Part shown: positions 1 through 4,890 of the stretch, piece by piece | Numbering within the stretch: position 1 is the first letter of the stretch | Layout: the number at the start of each line of letters is the position of its first letter | From: an uncultured Collinsella sp. | GTDB taxonomy: Bacteria > Actinomycetota > Coriobacteriia > Coriobacteriales > Coriobacteriaceae | Length of the DNA stretch: 6,320 nucleotides | Direction: 5' to 3' | Assembly (NCBI GenBank): GCA_958418185.1 | Contig: CATZEP010000080.1 | Location: 1 to 6,320, forward strand | Position numbers and translations under genes: made by a program | The notes under the pieces: model-generated | Seen by the model: only the letters and a program-made list of their open reading frames with translations | Database searches by the model: none | Told to the model about the DNA's origin: nothing

Positions 1-6
1 GGAGGA
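1..6 (+). promoter_or_regulatory. Ribosome binding site of ppaC
   Basis: GGAGGA lies 5 nt before the ATG at 12 and fixes the ppaC start. The window opens directly on it, so the promoter cannot be seen. Confidence 0.85.
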
Positions 7-11
7 TATCC

Positions 12-935
12 ATGGCAAACGTTCTTGTCTTTGGTCACCAGAACCCCGATAACGACGCCATCATGAGCGCCGTCGTCCTGTCCCAGCTGCTCAACCAGGT
101 TGAGTATGCCGGCAACACCTACGAGGCCTGCGCCCTTGGTCAGCTTCCGGCCGAGTCCGCCAAGCTGCTCGCCGACGCCGGCATCGCCGAGCCCCGCGTG
201 ATCGAGTCCGTCGAGGCCGGTCAGCTCGTCGTCCTCACCGACCACAACGAGTCTGCCCAGTCCGTCGCCGGCCTTAAGGACGCCACGGTCTTTGGCGTTG
301 TCGATCATCACCGCATCGGCGACTTCGAGACCGCCGGCCCGCTGCACTACATCTGCCTGCCCTGGGGCTCCAGCTGCACCATCGTCACCAAGCTCGCCGG
401 CGTGCTCGGCGTTGAGCTTTCCGACGTCCAGGCTAAGCTGCTGCTCTCGGCCATGATGACCGACACGCTCATGCTCAAGAGCCCCACCACCACCGATGTC
501 GACCGCGCCGTCGCCGCCAAGCTCGGCGAGCAGGTGGGCGTCGACCCGGTCAAGTTTGGCATGGAGGTCTTCCTCACCCGTCCGTCCGGCTCCTTTACCG
601 CTGCCGAGATGGTCGGCAACGACATCAAGATGTTCGAGCCCGCCGGCAAGAAGCTGCTCATCGGCCAGTACGAGACTGTCGACAAGACCCGCGCACTCGG
701 CATGATCGACGAGATTCGCGAGGCCATGCGCGCCTACGCTGCCGAGAAGGGCGCTGACGGCATTGTCCTGTGCATCACCGACATCATGGAGGAGGGCTCG
801 CAGGTCCTGCTCGAGGGCGAGACCGAGGCCGCTCAGAAGGGCCTGGGCATTGCCGACGAGCACGACGGCGTCTGGATGCCGGGCGTCCTCTCCCGTAAGA
901 AGCAGGTCGCTGCCCCCATCATGGCCGCCTGCTAG
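12..935 (+). CDS. ppaC: Manganese-dependent inorganic pyrophosphatase (family II, DHH superfamily)
   Basis: This 307-residue cytosolic enzyme hydrolyses pyrophosphate to two phosphates, pulling nucleotide, DNA/RNA and aminoacyl-tRNA synthesis forward. The family II metal-binding residues are all visible: the N-terminal HQNPDND motif (H9, D13, D15), D77 in TDHN, the DHH motif VVDHHR (D98, H99, H100), and D151 in MTDTLMLKSPTTT. The C-terminal domain ends in SRKKQ (residues 294-298), the substrate-binding signature of the family. The length is that of the compact form; there are no CBS/DRTGG regulatory inserts, so adenine-nucleotide control as in CBS-PPases is not expected. The start ATG follows GGAGGA at 1-6 with a 5-nt gap. 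Its promoter lies outside the window. A hairpin terminator follows the stop, so it appears to end its transcription unit. Confidence 0.97.
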   Translation: MANVLVFGHQNPDNDAIMSAVVLSQLLNQVEYAGNTYEACALGQLPAESAKLLADAGIAEPRVIESVEAGQLVVLTDHNESAQSVAGLKDATVFGVVDHHRIGDFETAGPLHYICLPWGSSCTIVTKLAGVLGVELSDVQAKLLLSAMMTDTLMLKSPTTTDVDRAVAAKLGEQVGVDPVKFGMEVFLTRPSGSFTAAEMVGNDIKMFEPAGKKLLIGQYETVDKTRALGMIDEIREAMRAYAAEKGADGIVLCITDIMEEGSQVLLEGETEAAQKGLGIADEHDGVWMPGVLSRKKQVAAPIMAAC

Positions 936-951
936 GTTTAGTTCACTAAAC
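936..951 (+). other. Small perfect hairpin just after the ppaC stop codon
   Basis: GTTTAG (936-941), loop TTCA, CTAAAC (946-951) form a perfect 6-bp A/T-rich stem starting on the base after the TAG stop. It has no T-run and precedes the main terminator by 3 nt. It could stabilise the ppaC mRNA 3' end or be incidental. Confidence 0.4.
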
Positions 952-954
952 GCC

Positions 955-994
955 ACGACCGGATCGCGGACGCCCCGCGCTCCGGTCGTTTTTT
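955..994 (+). terminator. Intrinsic terminator of ppaC
   Basis: ACGACCGGA (955-963) pairs perfectly with TCCGGTCGT (981-989). After one mismatch the stem continues as CGCGG (965-969) with CCGCG (975-979), loop ACGCC. A run of six T (989-994) overlaps and follows the stem. This is a textbook Rho-independent terminator 19 nt after the ppaC stop. Confidence 0.93.
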
Positions 995-1045
995 GTGCAT
1001 GGCGCCGCGTCGTCTCTTGGACAGGCGTGCCCGTGCCGTTGGGCA

Positions 1046-1051
1046 AATAAT
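1046..1051 (+). promoter_or_regulatory. Possible -10 box for an nhaA leader transcript
   Basis: AATAAT matches TATAAT at 5 of 6 positions and is the most A/T-rich hexamer in an otherwise G/C-rich gap. It would start transcription near 1058 and give a leader of about 145 nt. No convincing -35 sits at the usual distance: TTGGAC at 1017-1022 is 23 nt away, which is too far. The call is tentative. Confidence 0.3.
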
Positions 1052-1133
1052 GTTCAACCTGTGGTTCCGCTTTTCGGCCACGCCTGCGTGCTTGTCGTGC
1101 AGGGTAGGCTAGATGCAAGCGTAATACGTTAGA

Positions 1134-1169
1134 GCGCGGCGCCGCCACTTGGGCGGGCCGTGCTTTTTT
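1134..1169 (+). terminator. Intrinsic terminator inside the nhaA leader
   Basis: GCGCGGC (1134-1140) pairs with GCCGTGC (1157-1163), including one G-T pair. After a single bulged G (1141), CCGCC (1142-1146) pairs with GGCGG (1152-1156), loop ACTTG. Six T (1164-1169) follow immediately. It is as strong as the ppaC terminator but ends only 33 nt before the nhaA ATG, so transcripts entering nhaA from upstream must read through it. Confidence 0.85.
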
Positions 1170-1172
1170 AAG

Positions 1173-1188
1173 ACGGGAGCCTTCCCGT
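1173..1188 (+). other. Perfect hairpin abutting the nhaA ribosome binding site
   Basis: ACGGGA (1173-1178), loop GCCT, TCCCGT (1183-1188) form a perfect 6-bp stem starting 3 nt after the terminator T-run and ending one base before AAAGGAG (1190-1196). It could modulate ribosome access or act as an alternative pairing partner within the leader. Confidence 0.5.
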
Positions 1189-1189
1189 G

Positions 1190-1196
1190 AAAGGAG
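1190..1196 (+). promoter_or_regulatory. Ribosome binding site of nhaA
   Basis: AAAGGAG, 6 nt before the ATG at 1203, is a near-ideal Shine-Dalgarno sequence and decides the nhaA start. Confidence 0.85.
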
Positions 1197-1202
1197 CCGC
1201 CC

Positions 1203-2561
1203 ATGGCAGCACCCGAGCAGCTGTTCAACGTCCGTGAGCGCAAGCGTTTTGAGCGTCACGACATCTGGGAGCGCATCGCCGAGAACGGCACGATTTCCGC
1301 CGCCGTCATGGTCTTCGCCGCCATCGCCGCCGTCATTTGCGCCAATACCGATGCCTACGAGGCCATCCATCACTTTTTGGAGACCCCGCTGTATGTGGGT
1401 CTGGGCAACCTTACGGCCGGTCTCACCGTTGAGCTTTTCGTCAACGACTTTCTCATGGCGATTTTCTTTTTGTTGGTGGGTATTGAGCTTAAGTACGAGA
1501 TGACGGTCGGCGAGCTCAAGAATCCGCGTCAGGCCATGCTTCCCATGCTGGCGGCCGTGGGTGGCGTCGTCGTTCCCGCCTGCATCTACCTGATCTTTAA
1601 CCATGCCGGCGCCCGCAACGGTTGGGCCATCCCCATGGCAACCGATATTGCCTTTGCGCTGGGCGTGCTGTCGCTTTTGGGCAACCGCGTGCCCAACGGC
1701 GTGCGCGTGTTCTTCTCGACGCTCGCCATCGCCGACGACCTTATCTCCATCGCCGCCATCGCCATCTTCTACGGTCAGAGCCCCAATCCGTTTTGGTTGG
1801 GCGCCGCTGCGCTTGTGACCTGCGCGCTCGTGTGGCTCAACAAGACGCAGCATTACCGCCTTGCCCCGTATTCGGTACTGGGTCTGCTGTTGTGGTTCTG
1901 CATGTTCAAGAGCGGCGTACATGCCACGCTCGCCGGCGTCATCTTGGCCTTTACCATCCCGGCCAAGTGCGGCGTCAAGCTCGATAGCCTCACCGATTGG
2001 TTGGGCGAGTGCCTGCCGCTGCTTGATGACCGCTACGACGACGAGGCGCACATCTTGGGCCAGCATGACTTTACCGTCTCGACCACCAGGGTCGAGCGCG
2101 TCATGCACCGCGTGACCCCGCCGCTCATCCGCATGGAGCGTCTGATCTCCACGCCGGTCAACTTTGTGATTCTGCCGATCTTTGCGTTCGTGAACGCACA
2201 GGTTCGCCTAGTGGGCGTGGACATGAGCACGCTGCTCACCGACCCGGTGACGCTCGGCGTGTACTTTGGCATGCTGCTGGGCAAGCCGATTGGTATCTTT
2301 GGCATGACGTTTGCCCTGGTTAAGTTTAGGGTCTGCGAGCTGCCGCATAACGTTAACTGGCACATGATTGCCGGTGTGGGCATTCTGGGCGGCATCGGCT
2401 TCACCATGTCGATCCTCATCAGCGGCCTTGCCTTCCCGACGGCCCAGTTTGAGGTTCTGGCTGCCAAGGCCGCCATCCTTGCCGGTTCGGTCACCGCTGC
2501 CGTGCTCGGTATGATCTACATGAGCGTGGTCTGCAAACACCCCGCGCCCAAGGGCGAGTAA
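1203..2561 (+). CDS. nhaA: Na+/H+ antiporter NhaA
   Basis: This 452-residue polytopic inner-membrane protein exchanges cytoplasmic Na+ (or Li+) for external protons, giving salt and alkaline-pH tolerance. Family hallmarks are clear: VGIELKYEMTVGEL (residues 92-105), PMATDIAFALGVL with D148 (equivalent of E. coli D133), LAIADDL with the ion-binding pair D178-D179 (E. coli D163-D164), HATLAGV from H240, LPIFAFVNA (324-332), and MLLGKPIG with K361 (E. coli K300). It is longer than the 388-residue E. coli protein, mainly through roughly 45 extra residues in a hydrophilic loop at about 256-305 rich in D, E, H and R; long NhaA forms in other phyla also carry a loop here. Residues 1-25 are a charged cytoplasmic lead. 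It is a single-gene unit, with a terminator-bearing leader upstream and a bidirectional terminator downstream. Confidence 0.96.
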   Translation: MAAPEQLFNVRERKRFERHDIWERIAENGTISAAVMVFAAIAAVICANTDAYEAIHHFLETPLYVGLGNLTAGLTVELFVNDFLMAIFFLLVGIELKYEMTVGELKNPRQAMLPMLAAVGGVVVPACIYLIFNHAGARNGWAIPMATDIAFALGVLSLLGNRVPNGVRVFFSTLAIADDLISIAAIAIFYGQSPNPFWLGAAALVTCALVWLNKTQHYRLAPYSVLGLLLWFCMFKSGVHATLAGVILAFTIPAKCGVKLDSLTDWLGECLPLLDDRYDDEAHILGQHDFTVSTTRVERVMHRVTPPLIRMERLISTPVNFVILPIFAFVNAQVRLVGVDMSTLLTDPVTLGVYFGMLLGKPIGIFGMTFALVKFRVCELPHNVNWHMIAGVGILGGIGFTMSILISGLAFPTAQFEVLAAKAAILAGSVTAAVLGMIYMSVVCKHPAPKGE

Positions 2562-2578
2562 AAGCACATACAAGTTTG

Positions 2579-2616
2579 AAAACGCCGCCTGTGAACACCA
2601 TCACAAGCGGCGTTTT
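2579..2616. terminator. Bidirectional intrinsic terminator between convergent genes
   Basis: AAAACGCCGC (2579-2588) pairs perfectly with GCGGCGTTTT (2607-2616). After one C/A mismatch, TGTGA (2590-2594) pairs with TCACA (2601-2605), loop ACACCA. The A-run on one side and T-run on the other make it work in both directions. It ends nhaA 17 nt after its stop and the minus-strand small gene whose stop is at 2648. Confidence 0.92.
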
Positions 2617-2644
2617 AGTCAATGGGGACGTTCTTAAATGACTA
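2616..2644. repeat. Short inverted repeat, possible dispersed palindromic element
   Basis: TAGTCA (2616-2621) and TGACTA (2639-2644) are perfect inverted repeats flanking a 17-nt A/T- and G-containing centre (GGGGACGTTCTTAAA at 2624-2638). The unit sits between the terminator and the end of the convergent gene and has no coding role. From memory, GGGGACGTTCTT-type units flanked by such short repeats recur in intergenic DNA of Coriobacteriia and Firmicutes, often near REP-associated transposases. Only one copy is in this window, so the repeat status is inference. Confidence 0.4.
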
Positions 2645-2647
2645 GGT

Positions 2648-2902
2648 TTATTCCACGGTGCCGTAGACGGCGCCCCAGCCGTGGGCGGCCAAGGCGGAGT
2701 TGAGCTGGTCGCAAAGTGACTGGCGGTCGTAATAGCCGGGCGGTAGCAGGTTGACGATTTCCATGAGATCGGGCGCCAGGTCCAAGATTTCGGCTTGTAC
2801 GATCAGATCCAGGCGGTCGATGGCGTGGCGGTCGTAAAACAGTCCGTCGACCAGGCGCTGCAGGTCGCCGAATTCCTCGGCCTGAAACGATCCGTACTCC
2901 AT
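2648..2902 (-). CDS. Small acidic protein of unknown function (84 aa)
   Basis: I do not recognise a family. The protein has 84 residues with 15 acidic and only 4 basic ones (all Arg, no Lys) and no signal peptide or membrane segment, so it is probably a soluble cytosolic protein. Residues 6-50 look mainly helical (FGDLQRLVDGLF, IDRLDLIVQAEILDL). The most conserved-looking part is LPPGYYDRQSLCDQLNSAL (53-71) followed by HGWGAVYGTVE to the end; its single Cys is C64. The ATG at 2902 is chosen because AAGGAGG (2907-2913) lies 4 nt upstream on this strand. An in-frame ATG at 2932 would give 94 residues but has no ribosome binding site and would put this one inside the gene. It is convergent with nhaA and divergent from the aminotransferase gene. 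The strong ribosome binding site and shared terminator support a real gene. Confidence 0.72.
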   Translation of the reverse strand: MEYGSFQAEEFGDLQRLVDGLFYDRHAIDRLDLIVQAEILDLAPDLMEIVNLLPPGYYDRQSLCDQLNSALAAHGWGAVYGTVE

Positions 2903-2906
2903 AGTG

Positions 2907-2913
2907 CCTCCTT
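2907..2913 (-). promoter_or_regulatory. Ribosome binding site of the small acidic protein gene
   Basis: Read on the minus strand, AAGGAGG lies 4 nt before the ATG at 2902. The spacing is slightly short but the match is strong, and it favours this start over the upstream ATG at 2932. Confidence 0.7.
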
Positions 2914-3004
2914 GGGCGCCCCACGCCGGCATGCGCGGCGATTCGTAATTTATTGCGATGGACTTAATCTATCACGGCTTCATACCGTTGCGGCGGTGGC
3001 GGTC

Positions 3005-3010
3005 TATACT
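3005..3010 (+). promoter_or_regulatory. -10 box of the aminotransferase gene promoter
   Basis: TATACT lies 41 nt before the ATG at 3052 in the divergent 149-nt gap (2903-3051), implying transcription from about 3016. No good -35 hexamer is present 16-18 nt upstream, so the promoter may depend on an activator or simply tolerate a weak -35. The same TATACT box occurs before the tat operon. Confidence 0.5.
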
Positions 3011-3037
3011 TAGACGAACTGCAACGTCCCGCTTCGC

Positions 3038-3043
3038 GAAAGG
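3038..3043 (+). promoter_or_regulatory. Ribosome binding site of the aminotransferase gene
   Basis: GAAAGG, 8 nt before the ATG at 3052. It supports this start over the in-frame ATG at 3073. Confidence 0.6.
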
Positions 3044-3051
3044 TCGCACCC

Positions 3052-4356
3052 ATGCAGACGATCTACCAGAAGATGGAAACCACCGAACTCGATGCCGCCA
3101 TCGAGGCGCTCAAGGCCGAGGTCGCCGAGGTCAAGGCCAAGGGCCTGGCGCTCGACATGGCCCGCGGCAAGCCGTCGCCCTCCCAGGTGGACATCTCTCG
3201 ACCCATGCTCGATATCCTCAATGCCGATGCCGATCTGCACGACGGCAACGTCGACTGCTCAAACTACGGTTGCTTTGAGGGCATTCCCTCGGCGCGCAAG
3301 CTGGCGGGGGAGTTCCTGGGTTGCCCTGCCGAGCAGACGCTCGTACTGGGTTCGTCGAGCCTTTTGATCGAGCACGATATCGCCGGCATGTTTTGGCGCT
3401 GCGGTTCGTGCGGCAGCGAGCCTTGGGAGGCTTACGAGGCCGCGCACGACGGCAAGAAAGTCAAGTTCCTGTGCCCTGTTCCCGGCTACGACCGTCACTT
3501 TGGCATCACCGCCGACCTGGGTATCGAGAATGTCCCCGTCGCGATGACCGACAACGGCCCCGACATGGACGAGGTCGAGCGTCTGGTTGCCGCCGACGAC
3601 TCCATCAAGGGCATCTGGTGCGTGCCCAAGTATTCCAACCCCACGGGCATCACCTTTAGCGAGGATACCGTGCGTCGCCTGGTCGAGATGCCCACGGCCG
3701 CGCCCGATTTCCGCATCTTCTGGGACAACGCCTACTGCGTGCACGACCTGTACGACGAGACCGACGAGCTCGCCAATATCTTCGACCTCGCTCGCGCGGC
3801 GGGCACCGAGGATCGCGTGGTGGCCTTTGCCTCGACGTCCAAGATCACCTTCCCGGGCGCCGGCATCGGCTTTATCGGTGCGAGCCCCGCGGTTATCGCG
3901 GAGTTCTCCAAGCGCCTGAAGGTCGGCCTCATCAGCGCCGACAAGCTCAACCAGCTGCGTCACGTGCGTTTCCTTCCCACCATCGAGGCGGTCAAGGAGC
4001 ACATGAAAAAGCATGCCGAGTTCTTGCGTCCGCGCTTTGAGGCCGTTGAGCGTAAGCTCACCGAGGGCCTGGGCGATACGGGTTGCGCCACTTGGACGCA
4101 TCCCCGCGGCGGCTACTTTGTGAGCTTTGATGGTCCCGAGGGCTCGGCCCAAAAGGTCGCAGCGCTTTGTGCCGACCTGGGCGTCAAGCTTACGCCGGCT
4201 GGTGCTACCTGGCCTTATGGCAAGGATCCGCGCGACACCAACATCCGCATCGCGCCGAGCTATCCCACGGTCGATGACCTGGAGGCCGCGCTCGACGTGC
4301 TGGTGCTGGCCGTTAAGCTTGTCGCTGCCGAGCTTGCTCGTGCCGAGCGCGCCTAA
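3052..4356 (+). CDS. PLP-dependent aminotransferase, AspT-like (aspartate aminotransferase)
   Basis: This 434-residue cytosolic fold-type I aminotransferase belongs to the group typified by Corynebacterium glutamicum AspT and Mycobacterium tuberculosis Rv3722c (about 435 residues, same length). Those enzymes move amino groups between glutamate/2-oxoglutarate and aspartate/oxaloacetate. Visible motifs are N196 in YSNPTG, D225 and Y228 in WDNAY (contacting the cofactor ring), K264 in STSK (Schiff-base lysine), the glycine-rich GAGIGF after it, and R399 in NIRIAPSYP (substrate carboxylate). The N-terminal helix and LDMARGKPSP (about 33-42) are characteristic of this group. All catalytic residues are present. 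It follows a TATACT box and is separated from the STAS gene by 66 nt with no clear terminator, so the two may be co-transcribed. Aspartate as substrate is inferred from the group; a different amino acid remains possible. Confidence 0.9.
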   Translation: MQTIYQKMETTELDAAIEALKAEVAEVKAKGLALDMARGKPSPSQVDISRPMLDILNADADLHDGNVDCSNYGCFEGIPSARKLAGEFLGCPAEQTLVLGSSSLLIEHDIAGMFWRCGSCGSEPWEAYEAAHDGKKVKFLCPVPGYDRHFGITADLGIENVPVAMTDNGPDMDEVERLVAADDSIKGIWCVPKYSNPTGITFSEDTVRRLVEMPTAAPDFRIFWDNAYCVHDLYDETDELANIFDLARAAGTEDRVVAFASTSKITFPGAGIGFIGASPAVIAEFSKRLKVGLISADKLNQLRHVRFLPTIEAVKEHMKKHAEFLRPRFEAVERKLTEGLGDTGCATWTHPRGGYFVSFDGPEGSAQKVAALCADLGVKLTPAGATWPYGKDPRDTNIRIAPSYPTVDDLEAALDVLVLAVKLVAAELARAERA

Positions 4357-4402
4357 CGCCTAGGGCCCCGCAAGTCCGCGCCCAGTACTATCCGCACTTT
4401 CG

Positions 4403-4420
4403 ATACGTAAAGGAGCGTAT
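4403..4420 (+). promoter_or_regulatory. Ribosome binding site of the STAS gene, displayed in a small hairpin loop
   Basis: AAAGGAG (4409-4415) lies 7 nt before the ATG at 4423. It is flanked by ATACG (4403-4407) and CGTAT (4416-4420), a perfect 5-bp inverted repeat that would place the whole Shine-Dalgarno sequence in an 8-nt loop. The ribosome binding site is certain; the hairpin is short and its effect is unknown. Confidence 0.6.
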
Positions 4421-4422
4421 AC

Positions 4423-4737
4423 ATGGATTTGGGTATTTCCACCAACCCCACGCCGGAGATCTACACCATTAAGGTAACCGGCGAGATCGATATCTCTAAC
4501 GCCGATAGCCTGCGCAATGCCATCGACCTGGCGCTCGAGCAGCCCACTGAGGCCGTTGAGCTCGATTTTGCCCAGGTGAGCTACATCGACTCGACGGGCA
4601 TTGGCGTGCTCGTGGGCGCCGCGCACCACGCGGTCGACCACGGCAAGCGCTTTAGCTGCACCAATGTGCAGCCCCCGGTGATGCGCGTGGTTCAGCTGTT
4701 GGGTGTCGACCAGGAGATTTCGATTACCGCTGCATAA
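4423..4737 (+). CDS. STAS-domain anti-sigma factor antagonist (SpoIIAA/RsbV-like)
   Basis: This 104-residue cytosolic protein is a single STAS domain. In the known partner-switch systems, such proteins bind an anti-sigma serine kinase (SpoIIAB/RsbW type) and free a sigma factor, and are switched off by phosphorylation of one serine. Here the signature is YIDSTGIGVLVGA, with S57 after D56 at the phosphorylated position of SpoIIAA and RsbV. The N-terminal strand pair (IYTIKVTGEIDISNADSLR, 13-31) and VELDFAQVSYID (45-56) fit the fold, and the length is typical of stand-alone members. No anti-sigma kinase, PP2C phosphatase or sigma factor gene is adjacent, so its partners must be encoded elsewhere. 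It could be in one transcript with the aminotransferase gene; a weak TACTAT (4386-4391) might instead be its own -10. Confidence 0.92.
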   Translation: MDLGISTNPTPEIYTIKVTGEIDISNADSLRNAIDLALEQPTEAVELDFAQVSYIDSTGIGVLVGAAHHAVDHGKRFSCTNVQPPVMRVVQLLGVDQEISITAA

Positions 4738-4742
4738 CCTTT

Positions 4743-4769
4743 GCCCTCAAAAGGGCGTGCCGTTTGGCA
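4743..4769 (+). other. Two small adjacent hairpins after the STAS gene
   Basis: GCCCT (4743-4747), loop CAAA, AGGGC (4752-4756) is directly followed by TGCC (4758-4761), loop GTTT, GGCA (4766-4769). Neither has a T-run. They may contribute to 3'-end stability or weak termination of the STAS transcript. Confidence 0.35.
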
Positions 4770-4781
4770 TATGTTTGTGAT

Positions 4782-4809
4782 GCGCTCGGACGTTTTGGCG
4801 TCCGGGCGC
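4782..4809 (+). terminator. 11-bp hairpin, terminator-like, abutting the tat promoter
   Basis: GCGCTCGGACG (4782-4792) pairs along its full length with CGTCCGGGCGC (4799-4809), with one T-G pair, loop TTTTGG. The following bases TATACTTG are only partly T-rich, so it is a poor intrinsic terminator by sequence, though it is the only strong stem after the STAS gene. It ends exactly where the TATACT box begins, so it could also be an operator-like palindrome. Confidence 0.45.
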
Positions 4810-4815
4810 TATACT
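4810..4815 (+). promoter_or_regulatory. -10 box of the tat operon promoter
   Basis: TATACT, 75 nt before the GTG start of the TatB-like gene, implying transcription from about 4822 and a 5' leader near 70 nt. The space where a -35 should lie is occupied by the 11-bp inverted repeat, and no -35 consensus is visible. Confidence 0.5.
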
Positions 4816-4858
4816 TGACCGAATGAATAGACGAGTTCCGGCCGAATGGCGCGGTGCG

Positions 4859-4878
4859 GGCTCGACTCACATCGAGCC
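4859..4878 (+). other. Perfect hairpin abutting the ribosome binding site of the TatB-like gene
   Basis: GGCTCGA (4859-4865), loop CTCACA, TCGAGCC (4872-4878) form a perfect 7-bp stem. The next bases are TTGGAGG (4879-4885), the ribosome binding site. The arrangement resembles the hairpin directly before the nhaA ribosome binding site. Confidence 0.5.
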
Positions 4879-4885
4879 TTGGAGG
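4879..4885 (+). promoter_or_regulatory. Ribosome binding site that sets a GTG start
   Basis: TTGGAGG lies 5 nt before GTG at 4891. It decides the start: an upstream in-frame ATG at 4846 would add 15 residues, has no such site, and would bury the canonical Tat N-terminus. Confidence 0.85.
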
Positions 4886-4890
4886 TATGT

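Larger units (their letters stand above)
1056..1202 (+). promoter_or_regulatory. Structured nhaA leader with terminator (candidate attenuator or riboswitch)
   Basis: The stretch before nhaA folds into consecutive hairpins. The first is GTGG (1061-1064) plus CCG (1067-1069) pairing with CGG (1075-1077) plus CCAC (1078-1081), with two T bulged. The second is CCTGCGTG (1083-1090) pairing with CGTGCAGG (1096-1103), 8 bp including two G-T pairs, loop CTTGT. Then come the intrinsic terminator at 1134-1169 and a 6-bp hairpin at 1173-1188 touching the ribosome binding site. A terminator 33 nt before a start codon, with no gene between it and the previous terminator, is the usual layout of a transcription-attenuated leader. 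Lithium riboswitches (nhaA-I and nhaA-II motifs) and sodium riboswitches are known before cation transporter genes, but I could not match a specific consensus here. The alternative is a small RNA ending at the terminator. Confidence 0.5.

Noticed and set aside
1017..1022. TTGGAC as a -35 box for nhaA
   Set aside because: It is 23 nt from the best -10 (AATAAT), outside the usual 16-19 nt spacer.
2903..2932. Longer 94-residue version of the minus-strand small protein starting at 2932
   Set aside because: The extra codons would contain the AAGGAGG ribosome binding site of the 2902 start, and there is no such site before 2932.
3259..4152. Long open frame (297 codons) on the minus strand opposite the aminotransferase gene
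   Set aside because: It lies entirely within a gene with all catalytic motifs intact, its translation is low-complexity and without family motifs, and open antisense frames are expected in high-GC coding DNA.
4846..4890. Upstream ATG start for the TatB-like gene (15 extra residues)
   Set aside because: There is no ribosome binding site before 4846, while GTG at 4891 has TTGGAGG at ideal spacing and gives the canonical MFGIG N-terminus.
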